Assembly: GCF_001653235.2 (NCBI RefSeq)
Contig: NC_035796.1
Location: forward strand, 1,674,001 to 1,738,000
DNA: 64,000 nt
Reading direction: 5' to 3'
From: Pochonia chlamydosporia 170
Lineage: Eukaryota > Ascomycota > Sordariomycetes > Hypocreales > Clavicipitaceae
The translations under genes and the position numbers were made by a program. Within the stretch, counting starts at the first letter, position 1; each line of letters opens with the position of its first letter. A model generated the notes under the pieces. It was not told where the DNA came from. It worked only from the letters and a program-made list of their open reading frames with translations, and did no database searches. Shown here in pieces: positions 24,369 to 34,957 of the stretch.

Positions 24369-25840
24369 CTATTCAATGGACAGCTTTTCATGCTTCCATG
24401 GTCGCTTGCCCTCTCCATCACCGTAGGTAGCCGTGGCTTGGTAGTCACCCCGAATCTTGTACTTGTAAATAGTCAAGCCCTCGAGGCCGACGGGCCCACG
24501 AGCATGAATCTTGTTGGTGCTGATGCCGACTTCTGTGCCGAAACCATAGCGCATGCCGTCTGCCACGCGGGTCGAGGCGTTCCAGTACACGCCTGCAGAG
24601 TCAATCTGGTTCATGAACTTTTCGGCCTCGGCGGCATCAGAAGTCAGGATTGAGTCGGTATGGTGAGAGCCGTGGGTGTTGATATGCTCGATGGCCTGGT
24701 CAACGTTGGAGACTGTCTTGACGGCGAGGGTCAAGGTCAAGAATTCGGTGTTGAAGTCGGCCTCGGTGGCGTCCTGGATATTGGCATCGGTGAGGGAAGC
24801 CAAAGCGGCTTTGCTGGCAGGATCGCAGCGTAGTGATACGCCCTTGGCAGTTAGAGCAGCGGCCACGCCAGGGAAAGAGGAGTTGAGAGCGGTGTCTTGG
24901 ACGAGGAGGGTCTCAAGACTGTTGCATCCGGCGGGATAACTAGTCTTGGCGTCGACAATGGCCGTGATTGCCTTTTCAGGGTCCGCTTTGGCAGTTAGGT
25001 AGATGGAGCAAAGACCGTCCGCGTGTCCGAGGACAGGAATTTTGGTTGACTCCTTGATGTATCTGACGAGCTCGTTGGATCCTCGGGGGATGACGAGGTC
25101 GATGTAGCGGTCTTGTGCGAGGAGCTGGGCAATAGCATCACGGGTTGTTACTAGTTGGATGGCTCCGTTGGGGACCTCGGTCTTTTCGAGAGCGGAGGAA
25201 ATGACCTTGGAGATTGCCACGAATGATTCGGTAGACTCCTTGCCGCCTAAGAGCGCGTGTTAGTATGATACAAGTAATCGAGTCGAGGGCTTCGGTCTAG
25301 AGTGTACCCTTGAGAATGGCAGCGTTGCCAGACTTGACAGCCAGACTTGCAATATTGGCAATGACTTCGGGACGAGCCTCAAAGATGATAAGGATCACAC
25401 CAATGGGGCAAGACACTCGCTCGAGGATGAAGTCGTCGTCGAGTTTGGTTCTCAATTGAATCTTTCCAACTGTTACGGGTCAGGTGGCTGTTCTCGTTTG
25501 TGTCGCCGACGCGTGCGCCGACAAGGCGGCAAAACATACCTGGGTCTTCCAAATCCCTAACGTCCAGTATGCCTTTCAACATGTCCTCCCATTTGCCCTT
25601 CTTGCCCAGGTCCAGCCTGGACACGAGAGCCTCACTTAATGAACCATCGGCAGCGGCTTTCTTGGCGAGCTCGAGGTCGCGAGCGTTGGCAGCCAGAATA
25701 TCGTCCTTGGCGGAAGAGAGGGCGGCGTGAATGGCTTCAAGTGCAGCATTACGCGCCGAAGCCGGAAGTGAGGCTAAAGCAAAAGAGGCGTTCTTTGCCT
25801 CCTTGGCGGCGGCCTCTGGAGTTGCGTTTGTGAGAGACAT
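24369..25840 (-). CDS. PRO1: Gamma-glutamyl phosphate reductase (proline biosynthesis)
   Basis: Three minus-strand exons, 25840-25540, 25469-25308 and 25246-24369, give 446 residues, the normal length for the monofunctional enzyme; introns are 70 and 61 bp. It reduces gamma-glutamyl phosphate to glutamate semialdehyde with NADPH, the second step from glutamate to proline. Seen: the N-terminal ASARNAALEAI helix, CPIGVILIIFEARPEV, the GNAAILKGGKE cofactor site built across intron 2, the catalytic cysteine in SYPAGCNSLETLLV, and GSHHTDSI and TRVADGMRYGFG near the C-terminus. Fungal genomes usually use the symbol PRO2 (yeast) or pro-1 (Neurospora) for this enzyme, so the symbol follows filamentous-fungal usage. 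An exact GCN4/CPC1 box lies 253 bp upstream. Confidence 0.96.
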
Positions 25841-26092
25841 TGCGAGACCTGGTGAAAGAAAAAGGTTTGATGCGAAAGAAAAAGAAATGAGGGGGATTGT
25901 CAGGGGAACCGAATGTACTTGAATGACTGGCCTGGATAGAAATTGGCTCAGTCAGATTGGTGGGCTGAACCGGGAAGCACATGAAGCGAAACCAGACCAA
26001 GCCAAGTGCGATGACGTTGGTGGTGAAGAAATTTGCCCCGCCGTGGGGTCAAAATCGCGCTTAGTGATCTGCGTCTGTCAGCGTCTGTCAAT

Positions 26093-26099
26093 TGAGTCA
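26093..26099. promoter_or_regulatory. GCN4/CPC1-type box TGAGTCA upstream of PRO1
   Basis: Exact match to TGASTCA, 253 bp upstream of the PRO1 start, next to repeated GCGTCTGTCA units. In fungi the GCN4/CPC1 bZIP factor drives amino-acid biosynthesis genes from this box during amino-acid shortage; binding here is inferred. Confidence 0.45.
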
Positions 26100-26632
26100 G
26101 TCGGTCTTCTTCATCCAACTTTGGATTTGACGTGCTAGGAATATGTACCGTACCTCTCTATGAAGACTGTTTGCTAGAATTGCCAAATCAAAGCACCGTA
26201 ATTCCCCAAAAGTGAATGGAAATATAGCCGCGTCTGAACATGTCGAAATTCGCCGTGACTCTTCGTATCCAGATGTTCGACTTCTCACATGTCCGCAACT
26301 CTCCATCCTGCCATCCTATGCAGCTTCTCGGGAAGAACAGGCATGCAACGTAGCCCATGCAGCAATGCTTGGCTCGTGATGGCGACTTGCCGAAGTACGG
26401 CTTTTCGTGAAGCGTATTTGAGAGAAATCTCGTGCTTTCGCTTTCCAGGAGGTGTGCGACCCGGGGTTGACTAATCTGAGTGTATGGATGTAATTGATGT
26501 TCCTGACCCATTTGGCAGGAGCCAGCAAAATGGACAGCGCACCTGCTCAATCTATTCTCTTGCAAATTAGAACATTGAAACCGTAATTCGACAAGGGAGA
26601 ACCAAATGACCAGGCCGTCGCCTCTTCGCATC

Positions 26633-26642
26633 TACCTAGGTA
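26633..26642. repeat. TACCTAGGTA palindrome copy
   Basis: Perfect 10-bp palindrome, extendable to 12 bp as CTACCTAGGTAG. One of five exact copies, all in non-coding DNA. Confidence 0.65.
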
Positions 26643-26975
26643 GCCAATTGCCACCCACATGCATTCTTCGAGTACAAACCACAGTTTTGTCAAAATTCAG
26701 TTCCACCCTTTCTTCACATTGCCCGACGTACGCTCAGCAAGATTATGGCACAATAGTCATCTGTTGGTAGTAAATTCGCGTACGAACAAGAACTGCCATT
26801 ATATCGCCCTAGGTGGGCAAAGTGACGGCATGCCACGCTTCATTCCGCTAAACATGACAACTGCAGCACGAAAAGATGACAATTCATTATCAAACGACCA
26901 TCTCTGCTCCATCAACAGCAAGAAGCTTACGATTTTACGATAGTGCTCTTTAGTACCCCATCTAGGTCCCAACAC

Positions 26976-27536
26976 TTAGCAGATTGTGCAAACCCCGATC
27001 CCCTGCAAGAAGCCCACATTGTTATATTCCGAATAGTCGGTCTTGACTTTCCATTGACCTTTTTCCTTGGCCAATTCCAAGACATCGATGCCCCGAATGG
27101 GGTTCTTACCGCCAAAGCCGCCAGGCGCAACCCATCGAAAAACTATCTTTCTGCAGGTGTAGAAGGTGTCAAGCGTGACAAACGCATTCGGTGCACCGGG
27201 GTGAGGTGGATTGGCTTTGATGAATGCGTCCCGGCCTTTGACAACCGCGGCCCCGGAAACCTATTGCAAAAGATGTTAGTCGCGGCTGTGATGCTGAAAC
27301 TCGAACGCATTGGGACAGCATACAGGAGTGATCCCCGGCGTGGTAAACTCTTGGCTATCAGAATAGACCGTGAAATCGGAGGTAACCGTGTCCTTGATTC
27401 GATTCACATTGCCATCTGAGAAAAGCTTTTGGAAGGCTGGCACAATCTCCCTGGCACGCCAGCTAGGAACACAATCGTCGTGAGCCACGACCTGAATTGC
27501 GCAAAGAAGCAACAAGACCTGGGTGAGTTTGTTCAT
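26976..27536 (-). CDS. Small secreted NTF2/SnoaL-like protein
   Basis: Two minus-strand exons, 27536-27324 and 27260-26976, give 165 residues; the 63-bp intron has GTATGC and AATAG ends. Residues 1-18 are a signal peptide (MNKLTQVLLLLCAIQVVA), so the product is probably secreted. The rest matches the cone-shaped NTF2-like/SnoaL fold: the helix SWRAREIVPAFQKLFSDG, the DFTVYSDS strand, and the long curved strands FYTCRKIVFRWVAPG and GIDVLELAKEKGQWKVKTDY. Cysteines at residue 22, in FYTC, and in the C-terminal GVCTIC could form disulfides. Function is unknown; members of the fold include ketosteroid isomerases, cyclases and non-catalytic binding proteins. An upstream in-frame Met at 27608 would bury the signal peptide and is not preferred. 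Confidence 0.87.
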
Positions 27537-29709
27537 GACTGCTACTTGATTTGATTGAAATATCCTATCATATAATCCGACGAACTTATACAAGAGCAAG
27601 GAGTCCATGGTTTATATAACGATGCTTCGTTTTAAGCATCTCCAAAGCCTTGGCCAATCACGATTGCGGAACAACAAGACTATCGAAATGGCTTTGGACT
27701 CACCGAATATTGGCACGCTTGGGCTCTCTGTCCGAGAATATTGAGATGGCTTCAATCCTGATATTTGGGATCCAATCAACATATTCAATTGAACCGCCCT
27801 TGGGTCTTTACGGCAAGCTACTGCTCTACGTGGCTGCATCCAGATCTGGGCCGAGTTCCTGGCTGGGGCATTTGAGGAATATTGAGCAACAAAAGCTGAA
27901 GACGCAACCCGACAAAATATTGAGAAACCACCTCCATGGCACCCAAACTACCGAAAACAGCCTCCCAATTACCACAATGGGGGGCGGAGGAGGCGCCAGC
28001 GGCGTCCGGTAGTTCCGGCGATCATATCAAGCTCATATTGCACACTCCCAAACCCGGGCAGCGCCATTGTTGTCCGTTTTGTAGACCTTACTTTCTCAGC
28101 CTCAGATCACAATGCTTTGTTCAAACTGCGTCGCCACTGTTGGGATGTGGACGGCGGACAGAGGCATTAAGCCGAGGAAAGATCTTCGTCTAATGCCCCC
28201 TCAAGACGTTTACTTCCATGTCAATATGCCCACACTATTTCGAAGTTAGCCACCATTACGGACAGAAGTCTGTATTATCCATATTTCAACATCGAGCCCC
28301 CTCAAGAAGGATGATTCGCAGCTACGAAAGGGCGGGACATCTCGAGTCCTGTAGTTGCCAGCCCCTCTGCACCAAGAGCCCAGCCGCTAGTTTCAGCCCC
28401 ATCTGAGACTCATGAAGGTGTCATCGCTCCTATTGAACTTCGCTCTGAACATGCAGCACACACAAGGACGGTGAACTCCCGGCTTGGCATCTTGCCAAGG
28501 CCAAGCCGCCGCGATCTTGTGTGATACACGTCAAGTTGTGGGTGGCGGCCCCCAATAGACCCAGAAGACACAGCTGTACACCTGGAAGCAGATTGCTACC
28601 TACCTAGGTATGTTTCCGTTTCACTGCATGGCTAACTAACACTCGAGACCACTGATCAAAATTTGTACCGTTGGTAGTCCAAGACGTCGAAGGACCTGCG
28701 TATATGGGTATGCAAAGCAAAACCCTTCATAGGTGCGATGATGTCCTGTTCGTTAGCCGCTGATTCAGGCACTTCAGCAATAAAGGCTTTGATTCATTGT
28801 ATGAGGAAAATGAGAGGAACGTCATGACTTGTTACGTAATAAAACCTGAAGGCGATAGGTTGCAGCTCAAACCATTACCGTTTTTGATCACACTTCGCAT
28901 AAGAGCGAGAAACAAACACGGTTACTTGCATCCACTTTATTATCGGCCGGGTTCACACCGTCATCGGGCGGATGCATTCCGAATACTCAACAAGACAGTG
29001 GATAGTGGTCTCGGATCCGAAGTCTTAAATCACAAGGTACAACCAAGTTATCTTGAGAACGACATTATGAACGGCAAAAATATCCCAGCAGCTCTTGGTA
29101 TTAAATGCATTTGGTGTTCAGAGCTCTCAAAGTTGGGCGAAATACCTTCCGAAAGTATCATCTGCCAACTGGTGATGGCGATCTCAGAAGCAGTTATGAG
29201 GCAGAGGCATAAGCGTACTCCTCATGGACCGCAGATAATACTTGTCTGGTCCCGATATACGAACAATTGAAAGATCAAAATAAAATAAAGACAAAAAGTA
29301 CTAACTGTAGACCACAGAACCTCGGAGACGGCAAATCGGAGATACGCACCCCAGAATCTCGAACAACTCCTCCCCCACACGAAACTTGACCCCAGAAGAT
29401 TGTATCTCCTCCTCCGATTCCGAAGCCGCTGCCGGCCCACAGTGCTTCACAATGACCGCGGATCAATTTGCCGACTCGCGGGGTCAAAGAATGGAGCTCC
29501 ATGGGGGCATTTTGCCAAGCGAACAAAATTCTTCTTCTCTCAAATTTCTTGCATTGCCCAAACGCAGTGTCTTTTGCGTCTTTCAAGTTTAAGCGAACCT
29601 GTCTCACATTGCTCGTCTTGTTGTATAATGCGTGCGGCCTGTCTTAGACAACCGACCTCATCACGCAAACCCGTGGCCGTTGAGCCATTGCACTCCGCGG
29701 ACTCAAATC
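27537..29709. other. Intergenic, 2.2 kb
   Basis: No recognised protein. A 157-codon plus-strand frame at 28797-29270 has a normal-looking composition but no family signature. One exact TACCTAGGTA palindrome lies at 28601. The last ~300 bases form the promoter and leader of the MFS gene. Confidence 0.55.
28601..28610. repeat. TACCTAGGTA palindrome copy
   Basis: Exact palindrome, with an extra TACC on its left side (TACCTACCTAGGTA from 28597), like the longer copy at 38191. Confidence 0.65.
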
Positions 29710-31586
29710 ATGTCCGCGGACACGGAAGGAGAGAAAGCACAACCACAACCACAACCACAGCGGTGTCTCAATGAAATAGAGCGCCCAGCGTCTCCGGTCT
29801 CTGTTGAAACCACTGAAACAGAAACAGTTCATGACATTGAAAAGGGCCTACCCGGAGATGCTGCCGTCCCATCGGTCAGCACCTCCGGCGAACCTACCGG
29901 GGCCGAGGCTCCGCCCGGTCTCACAGCCTCCCGGAGCTCATCCCGACCATCATCAACTCGCTCACGGGCCGTGACAATTGTACCACGGTCCCAGAGAAGA
30001 GGACTCTTTGCAAGAATTGCCATTACTCCAGAGGTCGAAAGACCATACGAGTATAAAAATTCAACAAAATGGGGCATCACGGCAACGATAGCATTGGCAA
30101 CGCTCGCCGCTCCGATGGGCTCATCCATCTTTTACCGTATGTTTCGGCACCCGAAAAACTCTATCCAAACTCTATCCAACGTCCACTAACACAATGCAGC
30201 TGCACTCCACGGCCTAACCCTGGAATTCAAAACAACCTCTACGATAGTGAACCTGTCCGTAGCACTCTACATGCTCTCCATGGCCATCTTCCCACTATGG
30301 TGGTCCTCTTTCTCAGAGGAATTCGGCCGCCGCACAATCTACCTCATCTCCTTTATGCTTTTCGTCATCTTCTCCATTCTCTGCGCCGTCAGCCAAAACA
30401 TCGCCATGCTAATTGTATTCCGCGTCCTAACCGGCGGCGCATCCGCCAGCGTTCAGGCCGTCGGCGCCGGAACCATAGCCGACATATGGGAGAGTTTTGA
30501 GCGCGGCCGCGCCATGAGCATGTTTTACCTAGGACCGTTGCTGGGACCCATTATCGCGCCTATACTGGGTGGTGTGTTGTCACAGAATCTAGGCTGGCGG
30601 GCGTGCATGTACTTTCTCGCAATTTACGGTGCCTGCGTGCTGGTTATGCTGCTTCTGTTTCTGCCCGAGACGCTTGCTAAGCGGAAGAATGAGGCAAGAG
30701 ATCCGCAAACTCTACAGCGCATGTCGACGCGGGAGTCTGCAAAGGTCCACTCCAAGCGTGTTGCCAAGGGGTTAAAGAGGTTTCTTGTCGATCCGTTGGC
30801 CGTGTTGCTGTTTCTGAGATTCCCGCCTGTGCTCATCACAGTTTGTCTGGCAGCTATTGCGTTTGGGGCTCTTTTCGTGGCGAATATATCCATCCAGCAG
30901 GAGTTTGGAAAGGAGCCCTATCACTTTAAGCAAATTATCGTGGGATTATTATACTTTCCCCCTGGGATAGGTTACTTCTTGGCGTCCTTCTTCGGCGGCA
31001 AATGGATCGATAACATTATGGCCCGGGAGGCACGGAAAGCGAACCGGTACGACGAGCACGGCAAACTCATTCTTTTGCCGGAGGATCGCATGCGGGAAAA
31101 CATGTGGATTGCGAACACAGTCTACCCGTGTGGACTGCTTCTCTTCGGATGGACTCTCAACTACGGTATATTCTGGTTTGTGCCGTCCATCGGCTCCTTT
31201 TTATTCGGCATTTCATCGATGCTAGTGTTTGTACGTCTTTCTCTTCTCCTCTCTACTCCCTCCTCTTTCCCTACCTGCCCCCTCTTGCTTGTGACTCTAC
31301 AGCACCACTAACTGTCATTCAGAGCGCCGCAACAACCATGCTCACCGAGTTCGTCCGCAAACGAAGCTCCGCCGGCGTAGCTGTAAACAACTTTGTCCGC
31401 AACATCCTCAGCTGCGTGGGCACGATTGTTGCGGCGCCGTGGATCGATGCCATTGGCGTGGGATACGTCATGACCACGGTGGCGTGCTTTTGCATCGTGG
31501 CCGGGTATTTTGGCATATGGTCGTTGAGGAGGAATGCACCCAGATGGAGGAAGGCTATGGATAGGGCATTGAATGACTTGCAGTGA
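29710..31586 (+). CDS. MFS multidrug-type transporter (DHA1 family)
   Basis: Three exons, 29710-30136, 30200-31230 and 31323-31586, give 573 residues; introns are 63 and 92 bp. The first ~125 residues are a cytosolic Ser/Thr/Pro-rich tail with a QPQPQPQ run. Twelve membrane segments follow: the first ends IFYPALHGLTLEF across intron 1, then motif A (SEEFGRRTIYL), RVLTGGASASVQAVGAG, and antiporter motif C-like LGPLLGPIIAPILGGVL. The loop between segments 6 and 7 is long and basic. This pattern is typical of proton-antiport drug, toxin or polyamine exporters of the fungal plasma membrane; the substrate cannot be read from sequence. An upstream in-frame Met at 29632 would add 26 residues, but 29710 has the better context. 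Confidence 0.93.
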
Positions 31587-31844
31587 GTGTTTCTAATTGC
31601 ATGTTATATGGCATTTTACATTTAGCGTAGTATAGCATCTATTTCGTAGGAATTGACATTTATTTATAATATCTTTCCACACACAAATATGCCTTATCTT
31701 GTTCCTTTGCTATTCTAGTCTGTAAGTCATATCTCATCAGCACGATTGTCTCCACGTAAATCTAATCTACCCGACTTCACCACATCACAATCATAGCATC
31801 GTCAACATCCTCCACATGACACTCACAGTATCATCTCCCTCACA

Positions 31845-33049
31845 TTAACTTTCAGAGAACAACCTCCCGATAGCATCAACCCCCACATTCCCACCACTAA
31901 ACACAATCCCCAAATCCCAACCCTCCTCCCCGCCCTCCCTCTCCACCATCGCCCTAAAATCCTCATCAAACAACGCAACCGCCAGCCCAACACACGCACT
32001 CGGCTCCACAACCACCTTCATCCTCTCCAGCACCAACCTCATCGCCCTCGTGATCTCCTCCTCCGTAACGCTATACATCCCGCTCACGAGCCTCCTCTCG
32101 TAAATCACCTTCCACGGCCACTCGCCCACCGGGGTCCTCAACCCATCCGCCACCGTCAGCGTACTCACGCTCGTCACCCTCTCGCCGCTTTCGTACCCCC
32201 TCTTCCCGTCATCGGCGCCCTGGTACGACGGCTCCGCACCAAAGACCTTTATCCCCGTGCCTTCTGCGGAGAGTGCTACCCCCGAGAGCATGCCCCCTCC
32301 GCCGCAGGGGGTGATGATGCCCTGAAGGCCCTTCGTCCCGGACGAGTACGGATCTTTCGTTTGCAGCTCCGCAACTTGTTCCTGTAGTTCGAGACCCATG
32401 GTTCCCTGGCCGAGCATAATGTCCGGGTGGTCGTAGGGGGGTATGAGTCGTGCGCCTGTCTCGGAAATGACTTTGTTGGCGAGGGCTTCTCGCTCGACGG
32501 ACGTGCTGCCGCTGAAGTAGACGTTCGCGCCGTAGCCCTTTGTCGCGGCTATCTTTTGCGGCATAGAGATGGTGGGCATGATGATGTGTGCTTTTACGGA
32601 GGATTCGCGCGCCGCGAGAGCCAGCGCCTGGGCATGGTTGCCTGTATTGTTTAGCTTCCCGGTTTTTCAAACGACAGTCTACCTCCATGGGGATATAAAA
32701 CAAGCTTACCAGAACTATGTGTAACGACTCCCCTCTCCTTGCCACCGCCCTCAACCCACCCCTCCTCGAGCATCAGCCGTCCCAGCGCGTGAAACGCCCC
32801 CCGGACTTTAAACGCCCCAATTCTCTGCAGATTCTCACATTTGAACCACAGTCTGATCTTGGGCTTTGCGGGTGTCCTGCCTTCGAAGCGCGTGCCCTTT
32901 AGGTCGTCGGCAGTTCGGGGCGTGGACGCAAGTGTAGAGAGAGTTGTGTTTGTGAGGACGGGCGTGCGGTGGACGTGTGGTTTGATGAGCTCGTGGGCCG
33001 AGATGACGGATGACCTCGATAGAGGGAGGGTGGTGGATATGTCGGCCAT
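31845..33049 (-). CDS. PLP-dependent serine/threonine racemase or dehydratase
   Basis: Two minus-strand exons, 33049-32710 and 32641-31845, give 378 residues; the intron is 68 bp. A fold-type II PLP enzyme. The lysine that binds PLP is Lys81 in QRIGAFKVRGA; the substrate loop SSGNHAQALALAA is built across the intron; the phosphate-binding glycine loop is TPCGGGGMLSG, and SGGNVGVD lies near the C-terminus. The GAFK form of the lysine motif is that of serine racemases and threo-3-hydroxyaspartate dehydratases (yeast SRY1) rather than the SFK form of many biosynthetic threonine deaminases, and there is no C-terminal ACT regulatory domain. A cytosolic catabolic or racemase role is therefore more likely than isoleucine synthesis. 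A ~15-residue linker (residues ~48-63) is longer than usual. Confidence 0.92.
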
Positions 33050-33450
33050 GTTAGCGGGATATGGCTATGAGATAAAGGTATAGGATAGAGGTTTAGAATT
33101 GAGGTGTAATGTTGGTGAGTTGGAGTTGTTTTTAAAGCATGTCAACATGGTGGTACAGTCGACAAGTGCCCCATTACCCCCACGCCGACTATCGGGATCC
33201 GCCAAGGACAAAAGGGCGCGGTTCCTGGCTTTTCCAAACACTTCTACAACACGGATTGACATGCGGCTTCAACAGTCAGACACAATCGGATGCAATATTA
33301 CAGGTTGAATACTTTTATTCGGTATCACATCTCTGCATAGCAGATCCCCTCCCTCTGAGTATCTAGCAAGTACAAATCAGGGTCAAGCCAGCCCATTTTC
33401 CTAAAGACTCCCTTGTGTGAACAATCGAACGGCAAAAATAACTAGATGAT
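33050..33450. other. Spacer between PLP-enzyme promoter and ILV5 3' end
   Basis: About 400 bases between two minus-strand genes: the promoter of the racemase-like gene and the ILV5 3' UTR. Nothing else seen. Confidence 0.6.
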
Positions 33451-34957
33451 TTATTTCTGGTTCTCGGGTCGCAGAGCGCTGTGAAAAGACATACCGTTAG
33501 CGAATGACATATGACACACTTACAACCAATGCGCGATAATAACTTACCGAACAGCCTTGCCCGCTCTCCAGATCTCCAGATTTCGGATCTCCTCCATCTC
33601 AGCCTCATACTTCTGGCGGTAGTCGGCCTGGCCGTTGTAGTCCAGAGATCGCTGGGTCTCGGAACCATCCTTGACGCTATTGTACAGGTCGTTGAAGACG
33701 GGCTTCAGGGCATCCTTGAACTTGGGGGTCCAGTCGATGGCACCACGGCGGGCAGTGGTGGAGCAAGCCTCGTACATCCAATCCATGCCATTGGCACCAA
33801 TCAGGGGGTACAAGCTCTGAGTGGCCTCCTCAACAGTCTCGTTGAAAGCCTCGCTGGGGCTGTGGCCGCGCTCACGCAGGACCTCGTACTGAGCGAGGAA
33901 CATGCCGTGGATACCGCCCATGAGGCAGCCACGCTCACCGTAAAGGTCAGAGTAGACCTCCTTCTCGAAGGTGGTCTCATACAGGTAGCCGGAACCAATG
34001 GCGACACCCATGGCAATAGCCTTCTCCTTGGCCTTGCCGGTCACATCCTGGAACACGGCGAAGGAGGAGTTGATACCACGGCCCTCACGGAACAGGGATC
34101 GGACAGTGCGGCCAGAGCCCTTGGGAGCGCAAAGAATGACATCAATGTTCTTGGGGACGTCGACCTTGGTGAGGTCCTTGAAGACGGGGGAGAAGCCGTG
34201 GGAGAAGTAAAGGGTCTAAAATTCACATGTCAGCTCGGATTGCTCACTTTTTATCAAGGTAAACAGGTCGTGCATACCTTGCCCTCAACGAGCTGGGGCT
34301 TGATGGCGGGCCAAGTCTCGGACTGGGCGGCATCGGAGAGAAGGTTCATGACAATGGTACCACGGGAGATGGCATCGTCAACCTCGAAAAGGTTCTTTCC
34401 GGGAACCCAGCCATCCTGAATAGCGTCCTTCCAGGACTTGCCATTCTTACGAACACCGACGATGACGTTGAGGCCGTTGTCGCGGAGGTTCAGACCCTGG
34501 CCGTGACCCTGGGAGCCATAGCCGATAAGAGCCAGAGTGTCGTTCTTGAAGTATTCCTGCGGCAAGTTAGCACCCTCAATCCGGCCAATTGACCTCTACA
34601 AAGGGTCCCATGATGGATTATTGCCTTCTCCTGAAGCAATTGGGATAGTGACTCACCAGGAGCTTCTCCTGAGGCCAGTCAGAGCGCTCTGCACACAAAC
34701 ACCACATGTCAGCCCACGCACTTCAAGCGCATCAATTGGGACAGCAAAAACCACGTACCGTAGACATCCTCCTTGTGACCAGCAAAGTCAATGGTCTTGA
34801 CACCACGAACCTGCTGCTGAGCAACGCCAACGGCAGGACGAGCAGCAGTAGCAGCTCGGACAAGCTGTCTGGCAGCGATGTAGGAGCGCTGCTGAACACG
34901 GGGAGCGGCCAGCTGGCGAGCTGCGCGCAGGGACTTGGAGAAACCTCTTGAGGCCAT
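33451..34957 (-). CDS. ILV5: Ketol-acid reductoisomerase, mitochondrial
   Basis: Five minus-strand exons, 34957-34759, 34688-34657, 34556-34278, 34215-33548 and 33478-33451, give 401 residues. Exons 2 (32 bp) and 5 (28 bp) are tiny; both are needed to give DVYERSDWPQEKLLEYF and the conserved end AVRALRPENQK. Introns are 70, 100, 62 and 69 bp. The enzyme isomerises and reduces acetolactate or acetohydroxybutyrate with NADPH in valine and isoleucine synthesis in mitochondria. Residues 1-~50 are an Arg/Ala/Gln-rich presequence without acidic residues. The Rossmann motif is LIGYGSQGHGQGLNLRD; the knotted helical domain includes GSGYLYETTFEKEVYSDLYGERG with magnesium-binding acidic residues and QSLYPLIGANGMDWMYEACS. 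A Leu3-like site lies about 130 bp upstream. Confidence 0.97.

Larger units (their letters stand above)
25841..26975. other. Intergenic, PRO1 promoter to NTF2-like 3' flank
   Basis: About 1.1 kb without a recognised gene. It contains the PRO1 promoter with a TGAGTCA box at 26093 and one exact TACCTAGGTA palindrome at 26633. The remaining open frames are random in appearance. Confidence 0.6.

Noticed and set aside
28797..29270. 157-codon plus-strand frame
   Set aside because: Plausible composition but no domain, no signal peptide and a weak start; left as unassigned.
33511..34419. 302-codon plus-strand open frame opposite ILV5
   Set aside because: Antisense shadow of conserved ILV5 exons and introns, for the same codon-bias reason.
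34649..34655. TGACTCA (GCN4-like) inside ILV5
   Set aside because: It is the reverse complement of a GTGAGTCA splice donor at the end of ILV5 exon 2, so it is explained by splicing.
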